Shown: positions 53,294-63,536, counted from the first letter of the stretch. The stretch: 64,000 nt of DNA from Azospirillum lipoferum (GCF_024170005.1 NZ_JALJXJ010000013.1:1-64000); one strand, 5' to 3'. Translations and numbers: made by a program. The notes: a model not told the origin generated them from the sequence alone.

Positions 53294-53690
53294 AACGCCA
53301 TTCGGTCAGCATAGCTTACCTTTTTCCGCCGCGCTTTTCCTGATTTTCCGCCGGCTTGGCGGCACTGCGGTCCTCCCGCCGAATCGAGTCGGCCTGCCCC
53401 CGCTCCACCCCTTCGATCGACCACCGCCAACCACCACCGGGTGCGGCGGATGGGCGCTGTGCGCCTTTGCCGCGGCATCGGCGATGGAGCGGCCATGGAG
53501 CAAATGTGAATGCGCTATGGATAAATTCGGCGGACATGTCACTGGATTGTCCGAATCTTTGGAGAAATACCCCCAAAGGGGCGCAAATCGCCGCTTGGTC
53601 AGAAATCCTGCCGTTTATTTGCCGTCGAAAAGTCACCGGGGGGGTGGTACTACCAATCCAAAGAAAACCCGAGAGGAGACATCAACCATC
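53294..53690. other. Upstream region of the glutamate dehydrogenase gene
   Basis: 397 nt without an independent gene. It probably contains the promoter and leader of gdhB. A purine-rich ribosome site (gagaggag) lies 12 nt before the ATG at 53691. The open frame that extends into this region from 53223 is low-complexity and is not counted as coding. Confidence 0.45.
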
Positions 53691-56600
53691 ATGCGTACGG
53701 CGACGAAGGATCTGGCAGGCGACTTGCGGCAACAGCTGGCCGAGCTGGTGCGCAGCCGGGTTCCGAACGCGCGGGCGGAGCGCTTCGTGAAGCGCTTCTA
53801 TGCCAACGTGCCCCCCGACGACCTGCTGCGCGGTACGCCGGAACAGCTTTACGGTGCCGCCCTTGCCATGTGGCAGTGGGGTCAGCAGCGCGAGGCTGGA
53901 AAGCCCAAGGTGCGCGTCTACGCGCCGCGGCTGGATGAGCATGGCTGGCAGGCCGAACGCTCGGTGGTGGAGATCGTCAATGACGACATGCCCTTCCTGG
54001 TCGATTCCGTCACGGCGGAGCTGAACCGGCAGGGCGTCACCGTCCACCTCATCATCCATCCCGTCACCCGCGTCGTCCGCGACGCCGAGGGGCGCATCGT
54101 CGAGCTGCTGGAACCGGGTGAAGAGAAGGACGGCGCCCACGACGAATCCTTCATGCACTGCTCGATCGACCCGCTGTCGGACCCGGCCGCCCAGGCCCGT
54201 CTGCGCGAGGGCATCGAGCATGTGCTGGCCGACGTCCGCGCCGCGGTGGAGGACTGGACGCCGATGCGCGAGCGCGTGCGTGCCGCCCGCACCGACATCG
54301 CCCACGCCCCCGATGCCGAGGAGTCCAAGGAGGCCGCCGACTTCCTGACCTGGGTCGACGACGGCAACATGACCCTGCTGGGCAGCCGCCTCTACACCGC
54401 CACCATCGGCGGCGCCGGCCAGGAGCCCTGGCTGGAACTGGTCGAGGGCAGCGGCCTCGGCGTGCTGCGCGACCCGGAAATCACCGTCTTCGACGAGCAC
54501 GGCCATGCCGCCGTCCTGCCGGAGGAAATCCGCGCCTTCCTGCACCAGCCGCGGGCCCTTCTGGTGACCAAGGGCACCCGGCAGGCCACCGTGCACCGCT
54601 CGGTCCCGCTCGACGCCATCCTGGTCAAGCGCTTCGACGAGCAGGGCAAGGTGGTCGGCGTCACGCTGGCGGTCGGCCTGTTCACCTCCGTCGCCTACAA
54701 CCGCAGCCCGCGCGAGATCCCGTTCCTGCGCCGCAAGGTTGCCCGCGTCATGGGCCGCGCCGGCTTCGACCCGTCGGGCCATGACGGCAAGGCGCTGCTG
54801 AACATCCTGGAGACCTATCCGCGCGACGAGCTGTTCCAGACCCCGTCGGACGAGCTGTTCGAGACGGCGGTCGGCATCCTCTATCTGCAGGAACGCCAGC
54901 GCCTCGCCCTGTTCGTCCGCCGCGACCCGTTCGAGCGCTTCGTCTCCGCCCTGGTCTTCGTGCCGCGCGACCGCTACGACACAGCACTGCGCCGCAAGAT
55001 CCAGTCGGTGCTGGAATCCGCCTTCCACGGCACCTGCACCTCCTACTTCACCCAGCTGTCGGACAGCGCGCTCGCCCGCCTGCACCTGATGGTGAAGACG
55101 GAACCGGGCAAGCTTCCCCCCGTCGACATCAGCGAGATCGAGGCGCGGCTGGTCCAGGTCTCCCGCAGCTGGGCCGACCGCATCCGCGACGCGCTGGTCG
55201 AGGCGCTGGGCGAGGAGGCCGGCAACGCCCGCCTGCGCCGCTACGCCGACGCCTTCCCGGCCGGCTACCGCGAGACCTTCACGGCGGAAGCCGCCGTCCA
55301 CGACATCGACCGCATCGAACGGGTGCTGGCCGAACAGCGGCTGGGCATCGTGCTGTTCCACCCGCTGGAGGCCGACAGCGACGAGCTGCACGTCAAGATC
55401 TACCACCAGGGCCGGCCGGTGCCGCTGTCCGACGTGCTGCCGATGCTGGAGCACATGGACCTGAAGGTGATCACCGAACAGCCCTACGAGGTCCGCCCCG
55501 CCGGCGGACTGCCGTCGGTCTGGATCCACGACTTCGCCGCCCGCACCCAGAACGGTCTGCCGGTCGACTGCGTCAAGGTCAAGCAGACCTTCCAGGACGC
55601 CTTCGCCGACATCTGGGACGGCCGGATGGAGGATGACGGCTTCAACCGTCTGGTGCTGCGCGCCGGTCTGGCCGGCCGCGAGGTCACGGTGCTGCGCGCC
55701 TATGCCAAGTACCTGAAGCAGGCCCGCTTCGCCTACGCCCAGGACACCATCGAGACGACGCTGGCCGCCCATCCGCAGACGGCGCGCCTGCTGTCCCGCC
55801 TCTTCGCCGCCCGCTTCGACCCGAAGGCCCAGGCGGATGAGGCGCCGATCCTGGAGCAGATCGAGGACGCGCTGGACGCCGTCACCAACCTGGACGACGA
55901 CCGCATCCTGCGCCGCTTCGTCAACCTGATCCGCGCCACCCTGCGCACCAACGCCTACCAGACCGGCCCGAACGGCACGCCGAAGCCGCATCTGTCCTTC
56001 AAGCTCGACAGCGGCTCGATCGAGGAACTGCCGCTGCCGCGTCCGTGGGTGGAGGTCTTCGTCTACAGCCCGCGCATGGAAGGCGTCCATCTGCGCGGCG
56101 GCAAGGTGGCGCGCGGCGGCATCCGCTGGTCCGACCGCCGCGAGGATTTCCGCACCGAGATCCTCGGCCTGATGAAGGCGCAGATGGTGAAGAACACCGT
56201 CATCGTGCCCGTGGGCTCCAAGGGCGGCTTCGTCGTCAAGCGTCCCCCGCCCGTGAGCGCCGGCCGCGAGGCGGCGCTCGCCGAAGGCATCGAGTGCTAC
56301 AAGACGCTGATGCGCGGCCTCTTGGACATCACCGATAACCTCGCCGCCGACGGCTCGGTGATTCCGGCCAAGGATGTCGTGCGTCACGACGCCGACGACC
56401 CCTATCTGGTGGTCGCCGCCGACAAGGGCACGGCCACCTTCTCCGACATCGCCAACGGCGTGTCGATCGATCACGGCTTCTGGCTGGGCGACGCCTTCGC
56501 CTCCGGCGGTTCGGCCGGCTACGACCACAAGGTGATGGGCATCACCGCCCGCGGCGCCTGGGAATCGGTGAAGCGCCATTTCCGCGAGATGGGCACCGAC

Positions 56601-58520
56601 ATCCAGACCACCGACTTCACCGTGGTCGGCGTCGGCGACATGTCGGGCGACGTGTTCGGCAATGGCATGCTGCTGTCGAAGCACATCCGCCTGCTGGCCG
56701 CCTTCGACCACCGCCACATCTTCCTCGACCCCGATCCCGACCCCGCGACCAGCTGGGAGGAGCGCAACCGGCTGTTCGCCCTGCCCCGCTCCTCCTGGGC
56801 CGACTATGACCGCTCCAGGCTGTCCACCGGCGCCATGATCGTCGAGCGCAGCGCCAAGACGGTGGAGCTGACGGCGGAGGTCCGCGCCCGCTTCGGCATC
56901 GAACAGGCCCACCTCTCCCCGGTCGAGCTGATGCGCCGCCTGCTGACGGCCGAGGTCGACCTGCTGTGGTTCGGCGGCATCGGCACCTACATCAAGGCGG
57001 CGACCGAAACCAACGCCGAGGCCGGTGACAAGGCCAACGACGCGCTGCGCATCGACGGCGGCCAGATCCGCGCCAAGGTGATCGGCGAGGGCGCCAACCT
57101 GGGCGTCACCCAGCGCGGCCGCATCGAAGCCGCCCAGAAGGGCCGCGACGGCAAGGGCGTGCGCCTGAACACCGACGCCATCGACAATTCGGCCGGCGTC
57201 GACACCTCCGACCATGAGGTGAACATCAAGATCCTGCTGGGCGACGTCATGGCGCGCGGCGACATGACGCTGAAGCAGCGCGACACCCTGCTGTCCGCCA
57301 TGACCGACGAGGTGGCGGGGCTGGTGCTGGCCGACAATTACCGCCAGACCCAGGCCCTGACCATCGCCGAGGCGCAAGGGGCAGCATTGCTGGAGGCCCA
57401 GCTGCGCTTCATGCGCAACCTGGAGCGCAACGGCCGGCTGAACCGCGCCATCGAGTATCTGCCGACCGACGAGGAGCTGGCCCAGCGCATGGCCGAGCGC
57501 CGCGGCCTGACCCGGCCGGAGCTGGCGGTGCTGCTGGCCTATGCCAAGATCACGCTGTACGACGACCTGCTGGCCTCGGAACTGCCGGACGATCCGGCGA
57601 CGGTTGACGACCTGCTGCGCTATTTCCCGCAACCGCTGCGCGAGGGCCAGCGCGAGGCGATCTTCCGCCACCGCCTGCGCCGCGAGATCATCGCCACCGC
57701 CGTCACCAACAGCCTGGTCAACCGCGTCGGCCCCACCTTCGTCCGCGACATGGTGGAAAAGACCGGCCTCGGCCCGGCGGATGTCGCCCGCGCCTATGCC
57801 ATCGCCCGCGACGTGTTCCAGCTGCGCCCGCTGTGGGACGCCATCGACGCCCTCGACACGGTCGTTCCGGCGGCCTTGCAGACGGCGCTGATGCTGGAGA
57901 CCATCCAGCTGCTGGACCGCGCGGTGGCGTGGTTCCTGGCCCACAGCCCGCACCCGCTGGATCTCGGCCGCGAATCCGCCGCCTTCCGTCCGGGGGTGGA
58001 GGCGTTGGCCGCCGGACTGGACCGCTTCCTCGACCCCGAGGAATCCTCGCGCCTCGCCACCCGCATCGCCGATGCGATGGCCCAGGGCGTGCCGGAGGAT
58101 CTGGCCCGCCGCATCGCCGCCTTGCCGGTTCTGGCCGCCGCCCCCGATCTGGTGCGGATCGCCGAGCGCACCGGCCGGGCGGTGGAAGGCGTCGCCTCGG
58201 TCTATTTCGGGCTCGGCCGCCGCTTCGGCCTGGAATGGCTGCGCGATCGCGCCAGCGGCGCCAAGGTCGACAACCACTGGCAGCGTCAGGCGGTCGCCGC
58301 GATCATCGACGACCTGTTCGCCCACCAGAGCGCCTTGACCGTGCGCGTGCTGGAAAGCGAAGGCGACGAGGCTGCGGCGGTCGATGGCTGGATCGCCAGC
58401 CGCAGTCTGGTGGTGGAGCGGGTCGAACAGCTTCTGGCCGAACTGCGCGCCCAGCCGGCGGTCGACCTCGCCATGCTGGCTGTCGCAAATCGGCAGCTGC
58501 GCGGCCTGATCGCCGGGTAA
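53691..58520 (+). CDS. gdhB: NAD-specific glutamate dehydrogenase, large (180-kDa) class
   Basis: 1609 residues from ATG 53691 (MRTATKDLAGDLRQQLAELV), the usual size of the L-GDH180 class. A long N-terminal regulatory region with ACT-like segments (for example VVEIVNDDMPFLVDSVTAEL) precedes the catalytic domain. Visible there are KVARGGIRWSDRREDFRTEI, the MVKNTVIVPVGSKGGFVVK lysine region, VVGVGDMSGDVFGNGMLLS (NAD-binding) and DLLWFGGIGTYIKA. The enzyme oxidises glutamate to 2-oxoglutarate and ammonia with NAD and serves mainly glutamate catabolism in the cytoplasm. The frame is intact and GC-rich, typical chromosomal codon use. A strong terminator follows at 58659. Confidence 0.95.
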   Translation: MRTATKDLAGDLRQQLAELVRSRVPNARAERFVKRFYANVPPDDLLRGTPEQLYGAALAMWQWGQQREAGKPKVRVYAPRLDEHGWQAERSVVEIVNDDMPFLVDSVTAELNRQGVTVHLIIHPVTRVVRDAEGRIVELLEPGEEKDGAHDESFMHCSIDPLSDPAAQARLREGIEHVLADVRAAVEDWTPMRERVRAARTDIAHAPDAEESKEAADFLTWVDDGNMTLLGSRLYTATIGGAGQEPWLELVEGSGLGVLRDPEITVFDEHGHAAVLPEEIRAFLHQPRALLVTKGTRQATVHRSVPLDAILVKRFDEQGKVVGVTLAVGLFTSVAYNRSPREIPFLRRKVARVMGRAGFDPSGHDGKALLNILETYPRDELFQTPSDELFETAVGILYLQERQRLALFVRRDPFERFVSALVFVPRDRYDTALRRKIQSVLESAFHGTCTSYFTQLSDSALARLHLMVKTEPGKLPPVDISEIEARLVQVSRSWADRIRDALVEALGEEAGNARLRRYADAFPAGYRETFTAEAAVHDIDRIERVLAEQRLGIVLFHPLEADSDELHVKIYHQGRPVPLSDVLPMLEHMDLKVITEQPYEVRPAGGLPSVWIHDFAARTQNGLPVDCVKVKQTFQDAFADIWDGRMEDDGFNRLVLRAGLAGREVTVLRAYAKYLKQARFAYAQDTIETTLAAHPQTARLLSRLFAARFDPKAQADEAPILEQIEDALDAVTNLDDDRILRRFVNLIRATLRTNAYQTGPNGTPKPHLSFKLDSGSIEELPLPRPWVEVFVYSPRMEGVHLRGGKVARGGIRWSDRREDFRTEILGLMKAQMVKNTVIVPVGSKGGFVVKRPPPVSAGREAALAEGIECYKTLMRGLLDITDNLAADGSVIPAKDVVRHDADDPYLVVAADKGTATFSDIANGVSIDHGFWLGDAFASGGSAGYDHKVMGITARGAWESVKRHFREMGTDIQTTDFTVVGVGDMSGDVFGNGMLLSKHIRLLAAFDHRHIFLDPDPDPATSWEERNRLFALPRSSWADYDRSRLSTGAMIVERSAKTVELTAEVRARFGIEQAHLSPVELMRRLLTAEVDLLWFGGIGTYIKAATETNAEAGDKANDALRIDGGQIRAKVIGEGANLGVTQRGRIEAAQKGRDGKGVRLNTDAIDNSAGVDTSDHEVNIKILLGDVMARGDMTLKQRDTLLSAMTDEVAGLVLADNYRQTQALTIAEAQGAALLEAQLRFMRNLERNGRLNRAIEYLPTDEELAQRMAERRGLTRPELAVLLAYAKITLYDDLLASELPDDPATVDDLLRYFPQPLREGQREAIFRHRLRREIIATAVTNSLVNRVGPTFVRDMVEKTGLGPADVARAYAIARDVFQLRPLWDAIDALDTVVPAALQTALMLETIQLLDRAVAWFLAHSPHPLDLGRESAAFRPGVEALAAGLDRFLDPEESSRLATRIADAMAQGVPEDLARRIAALPVLAAAPDLVRIAERTGRAVEGVASVYFGLGRRFGLEWLRDRASGAKVDNHWQRQAVAAIIDDLFAHQSALTVRVLESEGDEAAAVDGWIASRSLVVERVEQLLAELRAQPAVDLAMLAVANRQLRGLIAG

Positions 58521-58658
58521 TCGGGGACTGATGGTGTCACAGGAATAGGAGACGCTCGGTTCGGACGGCTTGGCTGCACTGTCCTGCGCAGCCGGGCCTC
58601 CGGAGTGCCGGTGCCTTTACAGGCACGTTCGGGCATCGGCTTTCAGTCTCCTCGCCTC

Positions 58659-58694
58659 GGGCGGATCCACGGACCTCGTGGATCCGCCCATTTT
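58659..58694. terminator. Intrinsic terminator between gdhB and the glycosyltransferase operon
   Basis: GGGCGGATCCAC (58659-58670), a 7-nt loop, and the perfect complement GTGGATCCGCCC (58678-58689), followed by attttcttctc. The 12-bp stem with a T-rich tract on the + strand serves gdhB; the convergent glycosyltransferase genes end ~65 nt away and may use the same hairpin. Confidence 0.9.
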
Positions 58695-58753
58695 CTTCTC
58701 ACCGGCTTTCCAACTCGAAAGCAACTTCCGCGATCTATCGCCGCACAGCCGGC

Positions 58754-59779
58754 TCAACCGTCGATACGGCCGGCATGGTCGCTGTCCAGCAGTGCCTCCA
58801 CATGATCGCAGAGGGGACCGAGCAGCGCCGGCCAGTCATTGTCGGTGCGCTCCAGAAACGCCCTGCGCACGCGGTCGCGTTCGGCGGCCACACCGGTCGG
58901 TCCCAGCTCATGGAAGATGTGGCGCAGGCTGGCCCGGTTCGCCTCCTGCGCCGCCGGGTCGTAGGACCAGCCGAAGCGCGGGTTCCCCGCCCCGTCCCAC
59001 CAGTCGTCATGGCCGTAGATGGCGAAGCCCGACAGCAGATACTCGATCATATTGATCGGCCCGGTCTCCGAGTAGGAGGTGTTGCCGACGATCAGGAAAT
59101 TCTGGCGCAGGAAGGCCATCAGGTCGGTGCGGTCCTTCGGCACATGGGCGGCGACGCTGAAGTCGCTGTTCTCCTGCAAGCCGATGTCGCGCAGGGCTTG
59201 GATCAGCTCCGCCGAGTTCTTCCGCGCGCCGGCATGGTAGACCAGCATCCGCACCTTCGGCGGCAGCGGAACGCCGCTGGCGAGGCGGGAGAATTCCACC
59301 TTGTCGATCGGGTGCGGATGGACCGACAGGTGCCGGACCAGCGACGCCATATGGTCGTAACAGGCCGCCACCTGCGGATCGCGGGAGGCGACGCGACGGA
59401 TGGCGACGTCGTTGCTCAGCACCAGTGCCGCATAGTGGCCGCGCATCCACTCTCCCGTCTCGCGCACGGAATCCACCGGCGCGTTCAGGCCGAAGCGGCG
59501 GAAGGCGGCGAAGCGCCACTTGTCGACGTCGAAGTTGGAGTTCTCGATCAGGACCGAGCGTTTCCAGTCCTTCAGCGCCGGATGCGGCAGGAAGGACACC
59601 AGAACGTCGCGTCCCGCCGGTTCCAGCGGTGCGTTCCAGGGGGAGAAGCGCACCCGCACACCGAAGCGGCCTTGCAGCGCCTCGACCACATGGCGGCTGA
59701 GCTGGGCATGCCAATGCAGCGTCTTCGGATAGGCATCCGGCGGCTGCGGGAAGCTGACATGGATGATGGGGCCGGTCAT
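58754..59779 (-). CDS. Putative glycosyltransferase, GT-B-like
   Basis: 341 residues from ATG 59779 (MTGPIIHVSFPQPPDAYPKT), which overlaps the stop of the upstream GT9-like gene (ATGA). The middle holds RMLVYHAGARKNSAELIQAL and later VGNTSYSETGPINMIEYLLS with FAIYGHDDWW. The E-x-G-P-x-N-x-x-E-Y-L pattern in a C-terminal Rossmann-like half resembles the nucleotide-sugar site of GT-B enzymes. No TM or signal peptide, so it is cytoplasmic. Last gene of the three-gene operon. Donor and acceptor unknown; family assignment tentative. Confidence 0.6.
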   Translation of the reverse strand: MTGPIIHVSFPQPPDAYPKTLHWHAQLSRHVVEALQGRFGVRVRFSPWNAPLEPAGRDVLVSFLPHPALKDWKRSVLIENSNFDVDKWRFAAFRRFGLNAPVDSVRETGEWMRGHYAALVLSNDVAIRRVASRDPQVAACYDHMASLVRHLSVHPHPIDKVEFSRLASGVPLPPKVRMLVYHAGARKNSAELIQALRDIGLQENSDFSVAAHVPKDRTDLMAFLRQNFLIVGNTSYSETGPINMIEYLLSGFAIYGHDDWWDGAGNPRFGWSYDPAAQEANRASLRHIFHELGPTGVAAERDRVRRAFLERTDNDWPALLGPLCDHVEALLDSDHAGRIDG

Positions 59780-60909
59780 CCCTGCCCTCCCGTGTTGGCG
59801 GCCCCCAGGGCCAGGATGCGCCGGGCGGCGTCGGCCGGATCGATGGCGGCGATGCAATGGGCGTCGGCCGCCATGCAGGATTTGGTGCAGGGCGGACTCG
59901 CCGCGGCCGGACGCAGGACCAGCGCCCGCTCCTCCCGGCCGCCGGTCCAGGGCCGGAAACGCTCCGGCGCATGGAAATGGTTGGGATCGCCGCCCAGGGG
60001 ATGGCAGGAGAACACCGCCACCGGCACCCCGGCCGCCGCGGCCAGATGGGCAGGGGCGGAATCCATGGTGATCGCCAGCGCCGCCTCCGCCATCACCGCG
60101 GCGGCGACCCGCAACGGGGTGGCGCCGGTCAGGTCGATGGCCCGTCCCGGCAACGCCGCCGCCAGCAGATTGGCCGCCGGCCGCTCCGCCATGGTGCCCA
60201 GCACGGCGACCCGCGCGTCGAGCGTGCCGGCGACGGCCGAGACCGCCGCGGCCAGCCGGCCGGCGGGATATTCGCGGCGCGGGCTGGCCGCCCCCGGCGC
60301 CACCACGATCAGCGGCCGGCCGTCACGGCCCCCGAGAAGCCGGCGCGCTTCCTCCCGGTCCTCCGCCGTCAGCGTCAGTTCCAGCGGCCCCAGATCCGGG
60401 GCGGCGCCGAGCGCCTCCAGCAGCGCGGCATTCTGCTCCACCTCGTGCCGCCCCGGCGGCGGATCCAGCGCCAGCCCATAGGCGCGGTCGAAGCCCTGGT
60501 TGCCCTCCACCTTCCACGGCGTAACCCGCTCGGAAAAGCCGGCGACCAGCTTTGCCCGGCTGTTGGCGGCGAGTGTCGTCGCGCCATGCCGGTCGAAGTC
60601 GTAGCGCGGCACCAGCGCCAGATCGAAGCCGGCGCGGTAGCATTCGGCGAACAGCTTCAGCCCGCCGGGGGTGATGCCGCGGAAATCGATGCCGCCGCCC
60701 TCCTTGGGCCGCGGCGCCACCACCCCGTCGACCCAGCGGCAGGTCAGCGCCAGATCCGCCACCGCCTCGCGCACCGCCAGCAGGATGCGCGCCTGCGGGG
60801 CGGCGGCGCGCAAGGCCCGCAGGAAGGGGGTGGCCATCACGAAGTCGCCGGCCTCGTCCAGCTTGACGACCAGGATGCTGCGGACGGTCGCCAGATCACA
60901 GACGCTCAT
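59776..60909 (-). CDS. Glycosyltransferase family 9 (heptosyltransferase-like)
   Basis: 377 residues. N-terminus RSILVVKLDEAGDFVMATPF then LRALRAAAPQARILLAV, the standard GT9 opening (ILVI...GD.i..tP.l..L....P.A.i). C-terminal DLTGATPLRVAAAVMAEAAL then TMDSAPAHLAAAAGVPVAVF is the GT9 donor-site signature (D.tg.t.l......a...i..DsgpmHlAaA.g.p...lfg). It transfers a sugar, heptose in the named family, to a cell-surface acceptor on the cytoplasmic face. It overlaps the genes on both sides by 4 nt (ATGA), so it is in one operon with the OGT-like and the GT-B-like gene. The acceptor could be lipopolysaccharide or a glycoprotein. Confidence 0.9.
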   Translation of the reverse strand: MSVCDLATVRSILVVKLDEAGDFVMATPFLRALRAAAPQARILLAVREAVADLALTCRWVDGVVAPRPKEGGGIDFRGITPGGLKLFAECYRAGFDLALVPRYDFDRHGATTLAANSRAKLVAGFSERVTPWKVEGNQGFDRAYGLALDPPPGRHEVEQNAALLEALGAAPDLGPLELTLTAEDREEARRLLGGRDGRPLIVVAPGAASPRREYPAGRLAAAVSAVAGTLDARVAVLGTMAERPAANLLAAALPGRAIDLTGATPLRVAAAVMAEAALAITMDSAPAHLAAAAGVPVAVFSCHPLGGDPNHFHAPERFRPWTGGREERALVLRPAAASPPCTKSCMAADAHCIAAIDPADAARRILALGAANTGGQG

Positions 60910-63536
60910 GCCCGCCCCTCCCCTTCCGCCACATCAAAGGCAACCGGCGGCAGCCCGGCGCACCGGCGGCGCCATGCGGTGCGATAGCCGGCCTCCACCG
61001 CGCGGGCATAGGCGGCCTCGTCCATCAGCGCCGACCGCCGCATCCGCTCCCGCAAGCCGTTGCGTTGCGCGTCGAGGAACGCACGGTCGGTCGCCAGCCG
61101 GATGCCCTGCGCCAGATAGGCGTCATCGTCGCCCGTCACCAGCTCCGCCATCCCGACGGCGGGGAGCAGGGTCGCCCCCCAATGGCCGATCTTGGTCGGC
61201 CCGGTCTGGTTCAGCACCGGCACGCCCATCCACAGCGCGTCGCAGATCGTCGTCCCGCCATTGGCGAAGACGGGGTCCAGCGCCACGTCGATGGTGACGT
61301 AATCCTGATAGGGATCCGGGGTGATGCCGCGCAGCTCCAGCCGCTCCGCCCCGATGCCGTGCCGGGCGAAGGCGGCCAGCAGGCGCCGGTCGGCACCGCC
61401 GCCGCTGCCCAGTCCCCGCCATTTCAGCACCAGCTTCGCCGTCGGCACCGCCGCCAGCAGCCGCGCCCACAGGGCGATGGTGGCGGCGTTCACCTTGGTG
61501 ATGTTGTTGAAGGACCCGAAGGTGATGTGGCCGTTGCGCTCCACCGGCGGCAGCGAAGCCGGCATGAAGGCGGAGTCTGCAGGGCGGTAGCACAGCACGC
61601 AGCCCGGCAGCCGGATCAGCTTCTCCACATGCAGCGCGTCCGCCCCCGGCGGCGCCAGACGCGGATCGGCGATCTGGTAATCGACGGCGCCGAGACCGGT
61701 CGTGTTGGGATAGAGCGGCAGGCTGACCTGCACCGGTGCCGGGCGGCGCGCCATCAGCGGCATGCGGTTGCGCGACATGTGGCCGCCGGCATCGACCAGG
61801 ATGTCGATGCGGTCCTCCCGGATCCGGCGGTCGAGGTCCTCGTCCGACAGGGCCGCCACGTCACGCCAGCGGTCGGCCGCCGCCTGGAAGCGGTCGGTGG
61901 TGGCGTCACGGCTGCGGTCGTTGTGATAGCAGGTGACCTCCACCGCCCCGCGGTCGTGCCCCTCGATCAGCGGCAGCAGGAAATGGTAGCCCGGCCCCGG
62001 ATAGCGCTGGAAATCCGGCGACAGATAGCCGACGCGCAAACGCCGTTCCGGATCGCGGCTCTCCACCGTATGCGGAGCGGCCGGGACCGCCGGCAGATGG
62101 CGTTCGAAGGCGCGATGCTCGCGGAAGACCTCCACCGGATCGGCGCGGTCGTCGAAGCACAGGCAGAACAGCATGTTGGAGCGGATCGCCGCATCCTCCG
62201 GCGCCCGGTCGAGCGCGGTGCGGAAGGCCGCCACCGCCTGCCCGTGCAGCCCCAGCGCCATCCAGGCGACCCCCAGATTGGAGCTGGCGAGCGCCATCTG
62301 TCCCGGATCGCCGAGCCGCCTTGCGCGCTCCAGCGGCGGGATCGCCTCCTCCGCCGCGTTGGCGTCCAGCCGTAGCGTGCCGATGTTGACCCAGGCCGCC
62401 GCATCGCCGGGCATCAGCGCCAGCGCCCGCCGGTGCCAGGACAGCGCCGCCTCCGGCTGCAAGGCCAGTTGGAAGGCGGATCCGGCATTGCCGGCCAGCG
62501 CCGCGTCGCCGGGGGCGACCCGCAGCGCGCGCAGGCTCCACCGCGTCGCCCCCTCCACCCCCAGCGTCGCCCGCGCCAGTCCCAATCCCGACAGCGCCAG
62601 TCCCGAGGCCGGCGCCAGCGCCAGCGCGTGGCGGTAAGCCCGCTCCGCCAGGGCCGTCCGCCGGCCATAGAGCCGCCCGGCCAGCGCCAGCACCAGCTCT
62701 TCCGCCAGCGGCTCCAGCCTGACCAGCCGCGCCAGCCAGACCGGATCCTGCGTCGTCCCGCTCTCCAGGCTGCCCAGCGTCCGCAGCGCCGCCGGATGGC
62801 CGGGAACCAGCATCAGCAGCCGGCAGGCCGCCCCTCTCCCACCGCCCAGCTGCATATATTGCTCCAGCGGCTCCACCATCTGCGGCGCCAGCTCGGCCAG
62901 CGCGCGGAAGGCCGCCGCCGCCGCCTCCATCCGGCCGGCATCGCGCAGCGCCGCCCCCCGGTTGAAGGCCGCCAGCACCCGCTGCGGCTCCAGCCTCGAA
63001 GCCCGCCCGTACCAGTCTGCGGCCGGCAGGAAGCGCCCGCCATCGTACAGCGCGTCGCCCAGGCTCCCGGCGCTCTCTGCATCCGCAGGCTCCAGCGCCA
63101 TCGCGCGCTGAAGCGCCTGCGCCGCCGGCCCCTGCTGTCCCGCCCGCGTCAGCACCGCCGCCAGCAGCCGCGGCAGCGACGGGTCGAGCGGCGCCAGACG
63201 GGCGGCGGCCTGGAAGGCCGTCGCCGCCTCCGGCCAGCGCTCCGCCGCCTCCATCAGCCGGCCCAGGTTGGCATGGAAGAGCGGCTGCTTCGGGTCGGCC
63301 TTCACCGCCTGCCGGATCCGCTCGATCCCGTCGGCCAGCGCGCCGGTCTGCGCCTTGATCAGGCCGGACAGGTGCAGCGCGTCCGCCTGCTTCGGCAGCC
63401 GCTTCAGCACCTGTTCGTAGAGCGTCGCCGCCTCGGCAAGCTGCCCGTTCTGATGATGGGTGACGGCCCGGGTCAGCAGCGCCTGTGCGTCGGCGGTGCC
63501 CGCCGGGCGATGCGTCGGGCGATGGTTCGGTTTCAT
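60906..63536 (-). CDS. TPR-repeat protein with SPINDLY/OGT-type glycosyltransferase domain (GT41)
   Basis: 876 residues from ATG 63536 (MKPNHRPTHRPAGTADAQAL); a start at 63608 is possible. Residues ~20-490 are TPR repeats (for example AVTHHQNGQLAEAATLYEQV then LKRLPKQADALHLSGLIKAQ; WVNIGTLRLDANAAEEAIPP). The C-terminal ~390 residues are O-GlcNAc-transferase-like: RRLRVGYLSPDFQRYPGPGY, DRIDILVDAGGHMSRNRMPL, ITFGSFNNITKVNAATIALW, LDPVFANGGTTICDALWMGV and PVLNQTGPTKIG. Such bacterial proteins glycosylate proteins or surface polymers, often flagellin or S-layer. The stop overlaps the GT9 gene start. First recognised gene of the operon. Confidence 0.9.
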   Translation of the reverse strand: MKPNHRPTHRPAGTADAQALLTRAVTHHQNGQLAEAATLYEQVLKRLPKQADALHLSGLIKAQTGALADGIERIRQAVKADPKQPLFHANLGRLMEAAERWPEAATAFQAAARLAPLDPSLPRLLAAVLTRAGQQGPAAQALQRAMALEPADAESAGSLGDALYDGGRFLPAADWYGRASRLEPQRVLAAFNRGAALRDAGRMEAAAAAFRALAELAPQMVEPLEQYMQLGGGRGAACRLLMLVPGHPAALRTLGSLESGTTQDPVWLARLVRLEPLAEELVLALAGRLYGRRTALAERAYRHALALAPASGLALSGLGLARATLGVEGATRWSLRALRVAPGDAALAGNAGSAFQLALQPEAALSWHRRALALMPGDAAAWVNIGTLRLDANAAEEAIPPLERARRLGDPGQMALASSNLGVAWMALGLHGQAVAAFRTALDRAPEDAAIRSNMLFCLCFDDRADPVEVFREHRAFERHLPAVPAAPHTVESRDPERRLRVGYLSPDFQRYPGPGYHFLLPLIEGHDRGAVEVTCYHNDRSRDATTDRFQAAADRWRDVAALSDEDLDRRIREDRIDILVDAGGHMSRNRMPLMARRPAPVQVSLPLYPNTTGLGAVDYQIADPRLAPPGADALHVEKLIRLPGCVLCYRPADSAFMPASLPPVERNGHITFGSFNNITKVNAATIALWARLLAAVPTAKLVLKWRGLGSGGGADRRLLAAFARHGIGAERLELRGITPDPYQDYVTIDVALDPVFANGGTTICDALWMGVPVLNQTGPTKIGHWGATLLPAVGMAELVTGDDDAYLAQGIRLATDRAFLDAQRNGLRERMRRSALMDEAAYARAVEAGYRTAWRRRCAGLPPVAFDVAEGEGRA

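Noticed and set aside
53682..58325. 1547-codon minus-strand open frame
   Set aside because: Antisense shadow of glutamate dehydrogenase caused by high GC codon use; the plus strand encodes a complete conserved enzyme.
61906..63536. Continuation of the 690-codon minus-strand frame through the OGT-like gene
   Set aside because: Gly/Ala/Arg-rich out-of-frame translation of a gene with clear TPR and GT41 content; only the part beyond 63536 is kept as possible coding.
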